A DNA stretch of 64,000 bases, taken from Eledone cirrhosa (lineage: Eukaryota > Mollusca > Cephalopoda > Octopoda > Eledonidae). This document shows positions 45,618 to 57,048 of this stretch, piece after piece. Below the pieces are notes generated by a model. That model had not been told where the DNA came from and made no database searches. It saw only the letters and a list, made by a program, of their open reading frames with translations. The stretch lies in the NCBI GenBank assembly GCA_964016885.1, contig OZ024743.1, forward strand, positions 172,553,176-172,617,175, in the 5' to 3' direction. How positions within the stretch are numbered: position 1 is the first letter of the stretch; the number at the start of each line of letters is the position of its first letter. Position numbers and translations under genes: made by a program.

Positions 45618-45625
<8 letters not shown>
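45181..45625. repeat. Snap-back element with internal hammerhead-like motif
   Basis: Arms 45181-45325 and 45485-45625 are inverted repeats (block aagaccttacgctattgttt). The loop region carries a hammerhead-like motif and an inner inverted copy of the terminal ctatttcagagcaccaat. It belongs to the same superfamily as the elements at 40.0 and 59.6 kb. Confidence 0.83.
45446..45492 (+). ncRNA. Hammerhead-ribozyme-like motif (two core changes)
   Basis: Stem I AGCT with AGCT (45447-45450 / 45488-45491). The core reads TTGATAA (45451-45457) in place of CUGANGA. Stem II GTAC / GTAC has a six-base loop, and GAAA is at 45472-45475. Stem III CAG / CTG is closed by A-T. The GTC cleavage triplet ends at 45487. 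The fold is kept but the core mutations predict low or no activity. Confidence 0.6.
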
Positions 45626-45713
<88 letters not shown>

Positions 45714-45714
<1 letters not shown>

Positions 45715-46602
45715 GAGGTGTGTCAGAAAAGTTCCAGGACTTATGTCACAAAAGATTTATTTCAAACCCAAACTTCACACATAAGAGTTTTCTCCTTCAA
45801 AGTAATCCCCCAGGAGTATGTAACTGTAATCTCAGCTCTCTGCAGCGATCAAACATTTTTCTTCATAATTTTATATACATGTCCTCTGTTTCAGGTCGTC
45901 AAGCAATGAGCAACGAACAAACTTCAAGTTTCTGGTACGGTTAGGGAAAACTCCGCTGCAGCAAGTCTATGGAGATGAGACGATGTCACGCTCACGTGTT
46001 TTTGAGTGGTGCAAAAAGTTTAAAGAAGGACGCGAGGACGTGGAAGATGACCCCAGGAGCGGAAGGCCCTCAACAACCAGGACTGAGGTCAACGTTGAGC
46101 GCGTCAGGCAGATGGTGCGTAGCGATCGTCGGCTGACTGTTCGACTGATGGCAAATGAGCTGGGCATGAATCGGGACAGCGTCTGGAAGATTCTCACTGA
46201 AGATTTGGACATGCGGAAAGTCTGCGCGAAGATGGTGCCAAAACTGCTGAACGATGACCAGAAGGATTGACGCATACAAGTGTGCCAGGACATCCTCGGG
46301 TGTCTTGAAACCGAACCAGACTTGCTAGGGACAGTCATCACCGGTGATGAATGGATCTTCGAGTACGACCCGGAGGGGACCCGTTTTGAAGACGTGGACG
46401 ACATCAAAAAGGCCGTGACGACGGAACTGCGGAGGATCCCGGAAGAATCCTTCCAGGAGTTCATGCAAGCGTGGCAGAAAAGGATGGAAAAGTGCATTAG
46501 ACTCCAGGGGGATTACTTTGAAGGAGAACACTCTTAGTGTGAAGTTTGGGTTTGAAATAAATCTTTTGTGACATCAGTCCTGGAACTTTTCTGACACACC
46601 TC

Positions 46603-46603
<1 letters not shown>
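45714..46603 (+). mobile_element. mariner-type DNA transposon, internally deleted (890 bp)
   Basis: Terminal inverted repeats of about 100 bp start cgaggtgtgtcagaaaagtt at both ends, flanked by TA inside (TA)n. The interior has mariner transposase sequence with the catalytic centre removed. Confidence 0.92.
45906..46537 (+). pseudogene. mariner transposase remnant
   Basis: ATG at 45906 begins an N-terminus that shifts frame within about 15 codons. The next frame gives the HTH region (SRSRVFEWCKKFKEGRED, RSGRPST, then ANELGMNRDSVWKIL). A TGA at 46268 interrupts it. The first catalytic block (VITGDEWIFEYDPE) is present, but sequence then jumps to a C-terminal piece, so the second and third catalytic aspartates are missing. 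It cannot transpose itself but its ends could be used in trans. Confidence 0.88.

Positions 46604-46691
<88 letters not shown>
46604..46691. repeat. (TA)n microsatellite
   Basis: Right-hand continuation of the TA tract into which the mariner inserted. Confidence 0.95.
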
Positions 46692-46693
<2 letters not shown>

Positions 46694-46756
46694 ATACAGA
46701 GCTTAGTGTTTTGAAAATTAGCTTTGCTTACAAACAGCGGAGAATTTGAAAATTAT

Positions 46757-47021
46757 GTAGTGAAAGTGAAATAGGGCTTCCGCCGTATTTTTGACTAAGT
46801 AAATTACCCTAATAGTTAGAGTTATAAAACCCACAGAATGGGTGATGTATTGGTGTAAATGGTTAACACAGTGGGCATGATAGCTAAATATATGGGTTTG
46901 TGTCCCATGTACGTCAATGCTCATCTCTTTTCTATTCTGTGGATTTTTATAACTCTAACTATTAAGCTAATTAACTTAGTAAAAAATATGGTGGTAGCTC
47001 TATTTCACTATCTAATATATA
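46757..47021. repeat. Snap-back element, about 265 bp
   Basis: Arms 46757-46842 and 46935-47021 are imperfect inverted repeats (tagagttataaaacccaca against tgtggatttttataactcta). The loop holds a weakly tRNA-like stretch (ggttaacacagtgggc ... gggtttgtgtccc), perhaps a SINE remnant. Confidence 0.75.
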
Positions 47022-47189
47022 TATATATATAGGAGGAAATTGTAGTTTACTTGAAGCATTGCGTAATGAGGTATAAACGTTTGGAGTTGTAAAGCCAAAA
47101 CAATGCAGGTATGGATATAGAATATAAATACAAATGCAAAAGATATTGTTGACAATTATTCTTTTACCTTAAATTTATTTGAATATCCT

Positions 47190-47222
47190 TAATTTTCGAG
47201 ATAATATCTCTTCTTCGGAGGG
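47190..47222 (-). ncRNA. Hammerhead-like motif upstream of Penelope-like element 2
   Basis: Minus strand: CCT / AGG stem I, core CCGAAGA (one change), stem II GAGAT / ATCTC with a bulged A, then GAAA and a minimal stem III. It sits about 140 bp before the Penelope-like coding region, on the opposite strand. Lower confidence because stem I is short. Confidence 0.42.
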
Positions 47223-47359
47223 AAGTAAAGGGGTTAATCCAGTGTTCTAATTAGCTTGCCAAGTCATGCTGACAGGAAATGGTATAGAGATTCCATTCTA
47301 TTTCTAATGTCAAAGAAATAGCTACATACAAAAATTCTGCCTAAGAAAACTCATACAAC

Positions 47360-49640
47360 ACCTACACCGCACGCTACAACAACACATACGGTCTATTTCC
47401 AGCGTAGTACCACAACTCGCTGAAACCCCAAAACCTCTGCTCAGAGTAATTTCCGCCGCTATAGACAGGTCATACCACCATCGCCGCGATTACGAGAAAA
47501 TACGCCTAAAGCAAACATTTCTCAAACTCATCATGGCTGACCGTCTTAACAACAACCCAACTCTAAGCACCAACAGAGGCGAACAAGACGGTACCAACAT
47601 CGAACCTAGCGGCGCCCCGACCAACAACACACCTGACGCAAAACACCTCGTCACAGACTTGACAGGATCCCTCTACCGAGATAAACTAGACCTCCTCAGC
47701 CTGGGTCCCAAGTTCATATTGAAACAGCGACTGGACGACAAATTTTGGCTCGACATAGAAACGAATTTCTGTCGGGCCGCCTACCAACTAAAATGGATAT
47801 CGACCCTCGGCAACAACACCACGGAATCTAACACACCCAGATTCCCGATATACCAACTGGACCGCCCACTCTGTCCACTGCCTGCCAACCGCGAGCTGGA
47901 AGAAAAACTCTCGAGGCTTACGGAAACAGAAGATAGCCCCAAACCTCTCCAGGACGCAACAACTCGCCCTGAAGAACCTGCGGAAAAGGGAACTCATATA
48001 CTTACCATCCGACAAAGGTAAAGAATTTTGTATCGTCTCTCAAGCCACATACCTAAGCGTCAACGAACTGTATACAGAGGTCCCGGACATAACTGCAGCC
48101 CAGATCGCAAAACAGGCCAACTCCATCTGGTTCGACATCTGTAGTAGAAGACAACTCCCAAATAAATTTAAGTTCAACTACACCACTAGAAATATCAGAC
48201 TGCCCACTTTCTATCACCTCATCAAGACCCACAAGAATAGTACTAAGATAAATAAGACCCATCGTCTCTAGCATAGAAGGACCCCTATACAAAATCTCCT
48301 GGCTCCTCTCCCAGGTCCTCAAGCCTCTACTCTCCACCTTTCCCGGGCATGTCAGTAGCTCCGACGAGGTCATGCGTAGACTACACCAACTCCAGCCAGA
48401 ACAACTTAAATTAAATAGATAGCCTTTAGCCTCGACTTTGTCTCCCTCTACACTACAGTCCCCGCCCATCCAGCTGTCGGTTTATTGACGGACTGCGTGG
48501 TCGCAGAGGACATCCACTGTAACGGCCTCCATCCGACGGACATACACCAGCTTTTGTCCTTCACAGTGGACAACACGTAATTCACCTTCCACCACCACAC
48601 ATACAGACAGACAACAGGATTACCCATGGGATCCAGCCTATCGGGCCTGCTGGCCATCACCTATATGAACCAGCTAGAATGCCGGGCCCTCAACACCTGC
48701 CATTCCTATACCTTCTTCACCCGATACGTAGATGACATTCTCATCCTTACATCATCCTGTGAGAAAGCGGATAAAATATACACGACATTCTCCAGCATGG
48801 ACGCCAGTATAAAGTTCAGCATGGAACACCCCGATGACCGCAGATCCCTATCCCTACTGGACTTCCAACTCAGGGTAACAGAGGAAGGCAACATCCACAC
48901 CTGCTTCTATAAAAAAAAAGTCACCAGCAGGGACCTGCTCGTACATTTCAGATCGGCCCTCCCAGCCAGCGTTAAGTTCGGATACATTAGGAACGAACTA
49001 ACACATATCCGGAACAAATGCACCGACGCAAGAGACCGAGACACACACACCACACATTTCCTGGAAGTACTTAAACTGAACGGATACACGACATCCACCA
49101 CAAACCGTGCCAGAAACAACAAAGGACACTACACCCGAGGCACTAACACCTACTTCCTGAAGCTCCCACACTTCAGTGACGAAACAACAACAGCCATTCG
49201 CAGAGTTATCAGACGAGAGGGACTAGACATCCAGCTAGCTCACTCAGGACCTTCTCTACGCGGACAGCTAACCAAAGGACACTCCACCAGACATGACAGC
49301 CGCTGCAGGCTAGCCAACTGCCCCATCAACGACACAGACCTATGCCACCAGGCTTACGTGGTATACAGATTAGAGTGCGACAAATGCAGCAATTTCTACA
49401 TAGGTAGCACCACCAGACCACTTCACATAAGAATAAAAGAACACCTCAATACTAACGCTTCCTCATTTAAGAAACACCTAGTGAAATGCAAAAAGACCGA
49501 CAAAAACATAATAGTTAGGATAGAAACTAAGGAAAGAAACCTCGGCAATCTTAGAATTAAAGAAGCACTGATTATAGACAAAACACAACCACCAATCAAT
49601 AACAGACTAGAACTCAACACCCAGTTTTTAACATGATAGA
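47360..49640 (+). mobile_element. Penelope-like element 2
   Basis: Coding remains of a Penelope-like element in the order N-terminal domain, RT and C-terminal GIY-YIG endonuclease, spread across shifted frames. A GC-richer coding sequence sets it apart from its surroundings. Termini are uncertain. Confidence 0.85.
47533..49636 (+). pseudogene. Penelope-like RT + GIY-YIG polyprotein, broken
   Basis: 47533-48021 gives the N-terminal domain (LSLGPKFIL). A shift near 48015 leads to YLPSDKGKEFCIV and LPTFYHLIKTHKN. A further shift near 48250 restores PIVSSIEGPLYKI. A TAA stands just before FTFHHHTYRQ, near 48580. From 48626 a clean frame runs to 49636 with the RT motif (MGSSLSGLLA), YVDD near 48727, LLDFQL, and the GIY-YIG core (VVYRLECDKC, FYIGSTTRPLHIR, KEH). 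At least two frameshifts and one stop make it inactive. The second half is well preserved. Confidence 0.87.
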
Positions 49641-49862
49641 CACCTAGCCCCACACTTACACACACGCACACACACACATATGTATATACCTCCACTTATT
49701 ATCTCTCACACACACACACATACACACAAAGACCCGTTTTAACATGATAGAGCATCTAGCCCCCACATTTACATATAGACATATCCTCTCACACTCACAC
49801 ACACACACACGCATACTTACACCTTCACGTATTCTCTCACACACTTAAACATACATGTACAA
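49626..49862. repeat. Two-copy repeat with (CA)n
   Basis: A block starting gttttaacatgatag... is present at about 49626 and about 49736, each followed by CA-rich microsatellite. Confidence 0.75.
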
Positions 49863-49914
49863 AACCCCTTTTAAAGGGAGATAATTTATCTATATAAATT
49901 ACGTTACTGACGTC

Positions 49915-50240
49915 ATCAAGCACAGCAACATAAGAATCTTTGCAAATGATTCCAAGTTCCAGAAGGTCATCAATGGAGTGGGTGACCTGACATGCGTTTA
50001 ATCAGTTCTACTTGTTATCCAATGGGTAGAAAACAACAATATGCTGCTGAACGTGGATAAATTTGAATTAAGCCACTTTGAAAAAGAGGATGCACTGAAA
50101 CTCCCATATTCGCTTCCTTCAGGTGAAACTTTCATGATATCCAACAACATCAGACACTTGGGAGTAATTGTCGATAACAACATAAGCTGGACCACTCATG
50201 TAGACAGAAAAGTTGAAAATACATATGGCCATCAGTAACT
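49915..50240 (+). pseudogene. LINE RT fragment
   Basis: From 50041 the frame reads LLNVDKFELSHFEKE, LPSGETF, IRHLGVIVDNNISW. This is the thumb-side segment that follows the RT active site in APE-type LINEs. Flanking RT is lost. The preceding 49915-50040 reads partly as RIFANDSKF in the same family. Confidence 0.65.
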
Positions 50241-50453
50241 CGCTCGGTATGCAAATGAGGCTACTCAGCCGATGTGTACTTAAGAAAATACTATATATTT
50301 TCAACCGTTCAACACATTGGCAGAGCGGTATACAGTCCTGATGAAGGGTAATGACCCAGAAACATGTTGAAATAATGGATGACGATCGGTCACCGGCACG
50401 GCACAGCTTTAATCGGGCCGTTTATTTACAAACAAAGCGAACATGATTATTAA

Positions 50454-51478
50454 TCTATATATATAAAACTGAGGTTGTCTGTCTGTCTACTAAAACCTTC
50501 GGCACACATCTCCTCTTAAACCGTACATTCAAATTTCGGTGAAATTGCTACACTTATAGATGAAGGTCCGGCGGAACCATCGGTCAAATAAATTTTCAAA
50601 TAAGTTCTTGTTTTTGATTATGTCATCTATATATATAAAACTGAGGTTGTCTGTCTGTCTACTAAAACCTTCGGCACACATCTCCTCTTAAACCGTACGT
50701 TCAAATTTCGGTGAAATTGCTACACTTATAGATGAAGGTCCGGCGGAACCATCGGTCAAATAAATTTTCAAATAAGTTCTTGTTTTTGATTATGTCATCT
50801 ATATATATAAAGCTGTGATTGTCTGTCTGTCTATCGATTTTTGGCACACATCTCCTCTTAGAATCTCTGACGGATTTGCACCGAAATTGCTATACTTGTA
50901 CATTGAGCCCTAGCGAAGACATCGGAAAAAAAATATTTCAAATTGACCCACCCTATGTGACGAAATCGAATCTAATGTATCGATTTTTGAGCGTAAGTGA
51001 CGAGTTATTTCCCTTTGTTCTGTTTACGTCTTACGTTCTGTTTACATTTTCTGCGTGCAAAAATTAAAAAATTACGCTGGCTTTCTCAGCGTTTAAAATG
51101 ACATTAACACAATACACGAACAGTTGTCGAGCCAGCAAAATTTTGACCTGCAAAATTCATCAGTTCGAACACTAAGCTTCCGTTTTGCTTCATTTCCATT
51201 TAAAAGCCTTTTAAAACAATATTTTTACTTGAAAACAAGTCTATTTAAAGACTACGTAAAACAAGCAAATATTTCCTCTTTTGTTATAACATTCGGGTTA
51301 TCGTTATGTTTTCTTAACTTCATAAGGCATATTGTTGGTTGAGGGAATATTAATCAAAAACACCACATGCAAGTCTGCACAGTAGACACTACAGTTTTTA
51401 AGCCAAAAAAGAAACTTAACATTGTAACTTTAACACAGCTACTGAGCGACCCCGAGCAACGCCGGGCTTTACTGCTAG
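50454..51478 (+). mobile_element. Helitron-like element with triplicated 5' end
   Basis: Starts tctatatatataaaactgag after an A and ends gagcaacgccgggctttactgctag before a T. The first 172 bp occur twice almost identically (50454 and 50626), and a third, diverged start is at 50798. No coding. Confidence 0.6.
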
Positions 51479-51639
51479 TGTTCGATATAACTCATACGTA
51501 CATATGTGTGTGTGTGTGTGTGTGTGTGTAAGTTTGGAAGCAAATAAAAATGTTTTTAATAACAAGTAATACTAAATCTATTGACCAGCAACATACATGT
51601 AATTATACATAAATATCTTTAGAATATAATGTACAGAGT

Positions 51640-51975
51640 TTATTCAAAATGAGCCCCTCGTGTAGCAATAACAGCCTATAACCTCCGTTAAACACCCTTC
51701 ACCGATGTACGCAACATTTCTTGGGGAATTTCTTTACAAGTGCTCAGTAAAGATACTTTGAAATCATTGACTGTGTTATGGACTTTAGAACAGGCTTTTT
51801 CTTCAAGGATAGACCATAGTGAAAAGTCTATTTGGTTCAAATCAAGCGACCAAGATGGCCACATTGTGTTTACCAGAGCCTCGGAAGATGGTCTTTGCAC
51901 CAAGCTTGTGTGACATTTGCTATATGGGAAGTGGTTGCATCTTGTTGGGAGTTTCACAGATAATCATTGCCATAA
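51640..51975 (-). pseudogene. mariner/Tc1 transposase C-terminal fragment
   Basis: Minus-strand 51957-51688 reads WPSWSLDLNQIDFSLWSILE, the block around the last catalytic aspartate of mariner-type transposases, then LEEKACSKVHNTV. The rest of the transposase and the termini are not found. It is not from the same copy as the mariner at 45.7 kb, whose own C-terminal part differs. Confidence 0.72.
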
Positions 51976-52059
51976 TGATTAGTTGCAGAACCAAGCATAG
52001 GCTCCAGAAAAGCGTTTATGTAAGATTGGGAGCTGATTTTTGTCCTTTCTTCTAATTTT

Positions 52060-54165
52060 AAAATCACTCGTTCTTTTCACTCATATCTCTTGGATCATGC
52101 AATGCTTCGCAATAAAGTTTCATTCAATCTTCCAACCAAAAGGCTTCTTCAGAAGCCACCTGTCTCACCCAAGATTGATGTGGGCAAGCTGCGATCAGTT
52201 GATGGGAAACTGGAATATTCTGCAAAGCTTGACTCATCTCTCGACTCTGTCCAGATTTCTGATGACATTGAGGCTTCATGGAAAGCGCTCAAAGATGCCA
52301 CCCATGCAGCCTCTGTGGAAAGCTTAGGATTTCCTATGAGAAAACATCAGGACTGGTTTGATAAAGGCAACTCAAATGTGCATAACATTATCAATAGGAT
52401 TTGGTTTGGAGATAAAAGTTCAGCAACAAAAAAGATAGCCTACAAAGATTACAAGAATCAAAGGTCGATGAGGATGTAATACCATCTATTCCACAAAGGC
52501 CGGAGGTCCCTGAATTAGCATTACACCCAAACTTGAATGAAATAAAAGCTGCTATCAGGCAGATATCATCCAATAAGGCTTCTGGTAAAGATGGCATCCC
52601 ACCTGAAATCTTCAAATATCGTGGTAAAAGCAGGTTCGTAGGCTTCTTCAGCTGTTTCTGGAGATCTGGAGAGTTGAAAGTGTCCCCTGGGACTTCAGAG
52701 ATGCATCGATAATCCACCTGTTCAAAACCAAAGGTAAAACATTTATCTGCGACAATTCTCGTAGCATCGCCATTCTCTTACTGCTGATAAGATACCATAC
52801 CGTGTCATTCTCAACAGAATTACACCGACTTGTTGACGATATCTACCCTGAAAATCAGTGTGGTTTCCGCTCTGGTCGGAGTACTATTGATATGATTTTC
52901 TCTCTTCTCCAGGTCACAGAGAAGGTTCGTGAAAGGAACCAGAGCTGTTTATGGTTTTTGTTGATCTGACTCAGGCCTTTGACACTGTCAATCGCAAAAC
53001 TCTTTGGAAAATCCCGAAAAAGCTTGGCATACCTGATAATGTGCTAAATATCATTATATCTTTCCACAGAGGCATAAAAGCATCAGTTATGTCAGATGGT
53101 GAATGCTCTGAACTCTTTGCTGTTGCAAATGGTGCGGATCAGGGTTGTGTCATGGCTCCTGTCCTCTTTGCTTTGCTATTTTCTGTAATGTTCCAGCATG
53201 CATTTAACGATTTGGACACTGGTGTCAGATTTGAGTCCCGTACACTGGTGTCAGATTTGAGTCCCATCAGCGCTTTAAGGCTAAAACACTCACACGAACA
53301 AGTATCATTCACAATTTAATGTTTACTGATGATGCTGCACTTGTTGCAACATCCCTCAAAGAGGCACAGGAATTGATGAACTACTTTTCACATGCCTATA
53401 AGTGTTTTGGTCTAACAATCAGTATCAATAAAACTGAGGTGATACATCAACCAAATTAATCCCTCAGGTATGCAGGAGGCGTTAAACAGGTGCGGTCAGA
53501 TCAAAGGCATCCTCTTGTACTCATCACTATGATGGCAAAGATCTGAAATATGTGAGCTCCTTTACTTATCTTTGCATCCCTGGATGATGAGATTGTTAAT
53601 CGCATCCCTAAGGCAACTGATACTTCTGGCAAACTATATCACCACCTATGGAGCGTCAGAGGTATATCCCTGAAAACAAAAGTTGCAGTTTATCGTGCAG
53701 AGTCAGGGACACTTTACCGCACTCACATACATGAGCTTGATGTCTTCCACAAAGGCTGTCTTCGCTCTGTCTGTGGATATGCACTTTCTAACATTCTTCA
53801 ATGCCGAACTTTTCACAAGGTGCAACACTGGTCGTATTGAGTCATTTCTGATGCAATCCCAACTCAGATGGGCTGGTCATGTCCTACGGATGTCTGAGGA
53901 CCTCACACCTAACGTTCTGTTGTACAGTCAGCTCCAGGATGGTGCACATAGTGTGGGTAGGCCACAACTGAAGTTCAATCTTAAGTCTGTCAATGTGCCT
54001 CTTTCTTCGTTTGAAGCGATGACTGCCAACTGTAAAACATGGAGAACTGTTTGCCACAAAGGTATAAAGAACTTTGAGAAATCTCATTTGGCCCAAAGTC
54101 CGGTAAAGGCATTTGAGACTGCTTTGTTCGAGATCCTGACACCTGCACCGAATGCAGATTGATGT
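52060..54165 (+). pseudogene. APE-type LINE RT remnant, 5'-truncated
   Basis: Pieces in several frames: the linker after the endonuclease (52090-52479), KASGKDGIPPE-like RT entry near 52570, CGFRSGRSTIDMIF near 52860, motif A FVDLTQAFDTVNRKTLW near 52955, motif B GADQGCVMAPVLFAL near 53135, FTDDAAL near 53325, and the C-terminal LRWAGHVLRM block (53863). A 24-bp direct duplication (gtgtcagatttgagtccc) at 53222-53267 disrupts it. The motif-A and motif-B strings suit RTE/CR1-like polymerases. The endonuclease is absent. Confidence 0.75.
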
Positions 54166-54523
54166 GTAAATCAGCAGCTTGAATGAAGTGCCATTTGAGG
54201 CATAAACATAAAACAATGAACTGAAATGATGGTTGAACCTTCATACGACGAATCGACGGGAGAGCCCATAATATGTATATATATATGAACATAGAATTAG
54301 AATTTAGCTTCAGGCAACTTCTGGACTTTGAAAACAGGCGAGAATATATGGTTTTTTCGTCTGTTTAAGTGAGGAGATTAATCTCATTTGCATATGAAGC
54401 TGTATACGTTGGCTCAACGTATAATAGAATAGAATTAGAATTTAGCTTCAGGCATAGTTGTATGTATTGCAATTTCGTATTTCTAGCGGTGTCTGGTGGT
54501 GTCCATAGGAAGTAAGGGGGACA

Positions 54524-54569
54524 ATCGCCGATGCGCATTTCGAACTGAACTGGTTCTCCCCAGGACGAT
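54524..54569 (-). ncRNA. Hammerhead-like motif (one core change)
   Basis: Minus strand: stem I ATCGTC with GGCGAT (one G-U), core CTGGGGA (A to G at one invariant site), stem II GAAC / GTTC, GAAA, stem III ATG / CG / CAT, position 17 C. The fold is complete apart from the core change. Confidence 0.6.
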
Positions 54570-54907
54570 CCCTCCCACTCTTGCAACTGCTGGACGTTGA
54601 AAACAGGTGAGAATATATGGTTTTCTTGCTGCGTAAATGAGGTGATTAATCTCATTTGCATATGAAACTGTATAAGTTGACTTAACTTAATAGAATAGAA
54701 TTAGGATTTAGAATAATAGAATAGAATTAGGATTTAGAATAATAGAATAGAATTAGGATTTAGCTTCCGGCATAGATGTATGTATTGCAATTTCGTATTT
54801 CTAAAGAAATACGGTATGTTTAAAATAAACACTTAGAGAGCCGTAGCTATGCCAAAACACCAGCGGCTAACGCCGTCTGGCGGTGTCTAGCAGAAGCAAC
54901 GGGGACA

Positions 54908-54948
54908 ATCGCCGATTCAGATACGAGAACCAGTCAGTTCGAAATGCG
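54908..54948 (+). ncRNA. Hammerhead-like motif with degenerate core
   Basis: Same helices as the 54.5-kb motif (ATCGCC with GGCGAT; GAAC with GTTC; GAAA at 54931-54934; ATG / CAT), but the CUGANGA box is replaced by a longer unrelated stretch (54914-54920 onward), so it is presumably inactive. Confidence 0.5.
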
Positions 54949-55137
54949 CATCGGCGATAGTTCCCCTTGCTTCCTATGGACACCGCCAGACGGCGTTAGC
55001 CCCTGGTATTTTGACATAGCGACGGCTCTCTAAGTGTTTATTTTAAACATACTGTATTTCTTTAGAAATATGAAATTCCAAATCATATCTGTATACAGCT
55101 ATACCTGAAGCTAAATTCTAATTCTATTCTATTATAA

Positions 55138-56950
55138 GGAGCGGATGGTAGTTCGGTCCCCGAGGATGAGGACATCTTTTTAGGGGTCAGCTCTACCTGG
55201 AGGAGAATAGACCGCACGTCCAAAACGGAGGCTGCAGAGCTCTCAGCGTCGTGGTTGACATTCACCACCTCCGACTTGGACGAGTTGACCTGGAGGCCGA
55301 TTCCCGCCAGAGCAGGAACCACCGATCGTAGATCATGGCAGACAGTCTCCACAAGCCCGTCCAACGTAGCATCATTCAGGTACCAAACTTTGAGAGGGGC
55401 AGTGATACTCCGGGCTATGTAGTCTATACCAAGAGCAAATAAGAGGGGCCCAAAAGGTCACACCATGTGGGACCCCAGTGACTGAAGGTATGACCTATCA
55501 GCCGCAAGGAGCATGCCAGCGGGTAGGCAGAGGGGGCTCGGCTGGGGCAGGCATCGAGCAGATGGTCACGGCGTAGCCAGTTAAAGGCATTCTTCATGTC
55601 AAGCTTGAGAATGAGGTGCCTGGAGTCCCTGGATACCGGTTCCGGTGGGCAACTATTGAAGAACTGCCTGGTTGCATGTGCGGCCCCCTCACAATCACCG
55701 GACATGCTGACACCCAGTTTCATCGTGCTGAGCTCCTCGCCCAGTTCAGGTGTGATGGACCTGCAGACCACCTAGCCTCCAGAATATATTGCCCACGGCT
55801 ATGGGGTGTATACCACATTTCTTCCTGTGAGCGGTCAGGCTAGACGAAAAAAGAGGCCTCGAGCGTGAGGGTCCAGGGCACCATGGATGAACCTATTAGT
55901 GAGTCCCACAATTGCACTCAGAAGGCGGCGCCCAGCCTCAGCGGAGAGGGGAGATAACTCCTTGAGGTGGCCAGGTCGGAGGCCATCAGAACTACCGGTG
56001 CTGGGAAGGACTTGGTGGCAGACATGATGCCTGCGTTGGAATCTACAAAGAGCAAGTGAGAATCAGGTGGGGGTATGGATCTAAGGTCGGCGGGCGGCTC
56101 AGGGTGGTTGAGCAGTAGGACAGCCAGGACCTCCTCGGTGGGTTGGAGGACAGTGTCCTCCGAGGCATCCACTCTGACTGCAGCCGAGACATCACCCATG
56201 ATTAGTTTAGAATTTACGTAGTCGCGTAAACGCTTTGTGCTGGCCTCAGGGATGGAGGATTGGAGACACCCGAGAGCAGAGGCTGTGGTGTCCTTCGGCA
56301 TATATGGGATGGGCGCTTGCCCAAACGACGAAACATTGGCCTTGACAATGGCTACTGTCGACAGGCCGCCTCGGTCAGCGCCAAAGATGAGGAGGCCGAG
56401 GGTGAGTGGGGCGAATAAAAAAAGGCGCTCCCAGTCGCTGGCTCGATTAGAGTCCAGGGCCTTCTCGATTGAGGAAACGATGAAACCGGCTACCGGCACC
56501 CGGGCTGCTCTCGGGATCTTGAGCTAAATCTTCCGGAGCCGCTGAGCCGAGCGATGTTGACAAGCGAGGCTTGAGTATCAGACAAGCTCGGTGTCTCATC
56601 TAGTGCTGTAGCAGACGAGGGAATAGACATTTGCTGCATCTCCACGCTGAGAGGGCACTAGAAACTCGACGTGTCAAGCCAATACAAGTAAGGTGGTGGA
56701 AACGGCCGCACCCCGAATAGTTCCGGTCTCTCTTTAGCCTGTTCGTGGTGCTGCAAGTGCTGTAGGTGTCGATTGGTGGGTATGGAGGATGGGGCGTGGG
56801 CCGGCGACTGGAGCACTAAGTGGCATCAAGGGCGAGTGACTGGTTGCAACCGGCCTGGGTGCTAAGCTCAACGGTATGTGGTTGGAAGGGAAAAAAGCTG
56901 AATCGGGGATGTGGGCAGTGTGCTGATATGAGTGAGGCCTCATAGTTCAC
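55138..56950 (-). pseudogene. Non-LTR retrotransposon RT fragment, clade unresolved
   Basis: Minus-strand pieces: 56499-55918 (N-terminal region of the polymerase, ending LPSPLRLGAAF), 55771-55424 (GCEGAAHATRQFF-like block, then KLDMKNAFNWLRRDHLLDAC, which contains RT motif A), and 55364-55083 (GLQVNSSKSEVV, after the active site). The frame is shifted between pieces and the active-site motif C is missing. It is moderately GC-rich compared with its flanks. The sequence 56530-56950 upstream may be its 5' part but has no motif I can name. Confidence 0.68.
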
Positions 56951-57017
56951 CTGCACCAGATCAGGAGGCAACAGAAGACAAGACAGAAAGGGGGTGGAGG
57001 GGGATACACGTGAAAAT

Positions 57018-57048
<31 letters not shown>

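Larger units (their letters stand above)
54290..55134. repeat. Hammerhead-bearing repeat: partial copies plus a snap-back unit
   Basis: 54293-54480 and 54601-54760 are partial direct copies (attagaatttagcttcagg). 54740-55134 is a snap-back unit whose arms (for example 54826-54886 and 54975-55040) mirror each other through the tatgtttaaaataaacactt block. Hammerhead-like cores lie at 54524-54569 and 54908-54948. Confidence 0.78.

Noticed and set aside
45967..46497. 176-codon minus-strand ORF inside the mariner
   Set aside because: Shadow of the plus-strand transposase remnant; no independent motif.
46860..46925. tRNA gene in the loop of the 46.8-kb snap-back element
   Set aside because: Box-A- and box-B-like words exist but no cloverleaf (acceptor and anticodon stems) can be formed; at most a SINE remnant.
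50330..50380. cctgatgaagggtaatgacc followed by cagaaac resembles a hammerhead
   Set aside because: Both boxes and a 4-bp stem II exist, but stem I pairs for only two bases and stem II begins with an A-A mismatch. I did not list it as a feature, though it may be a decayed member.
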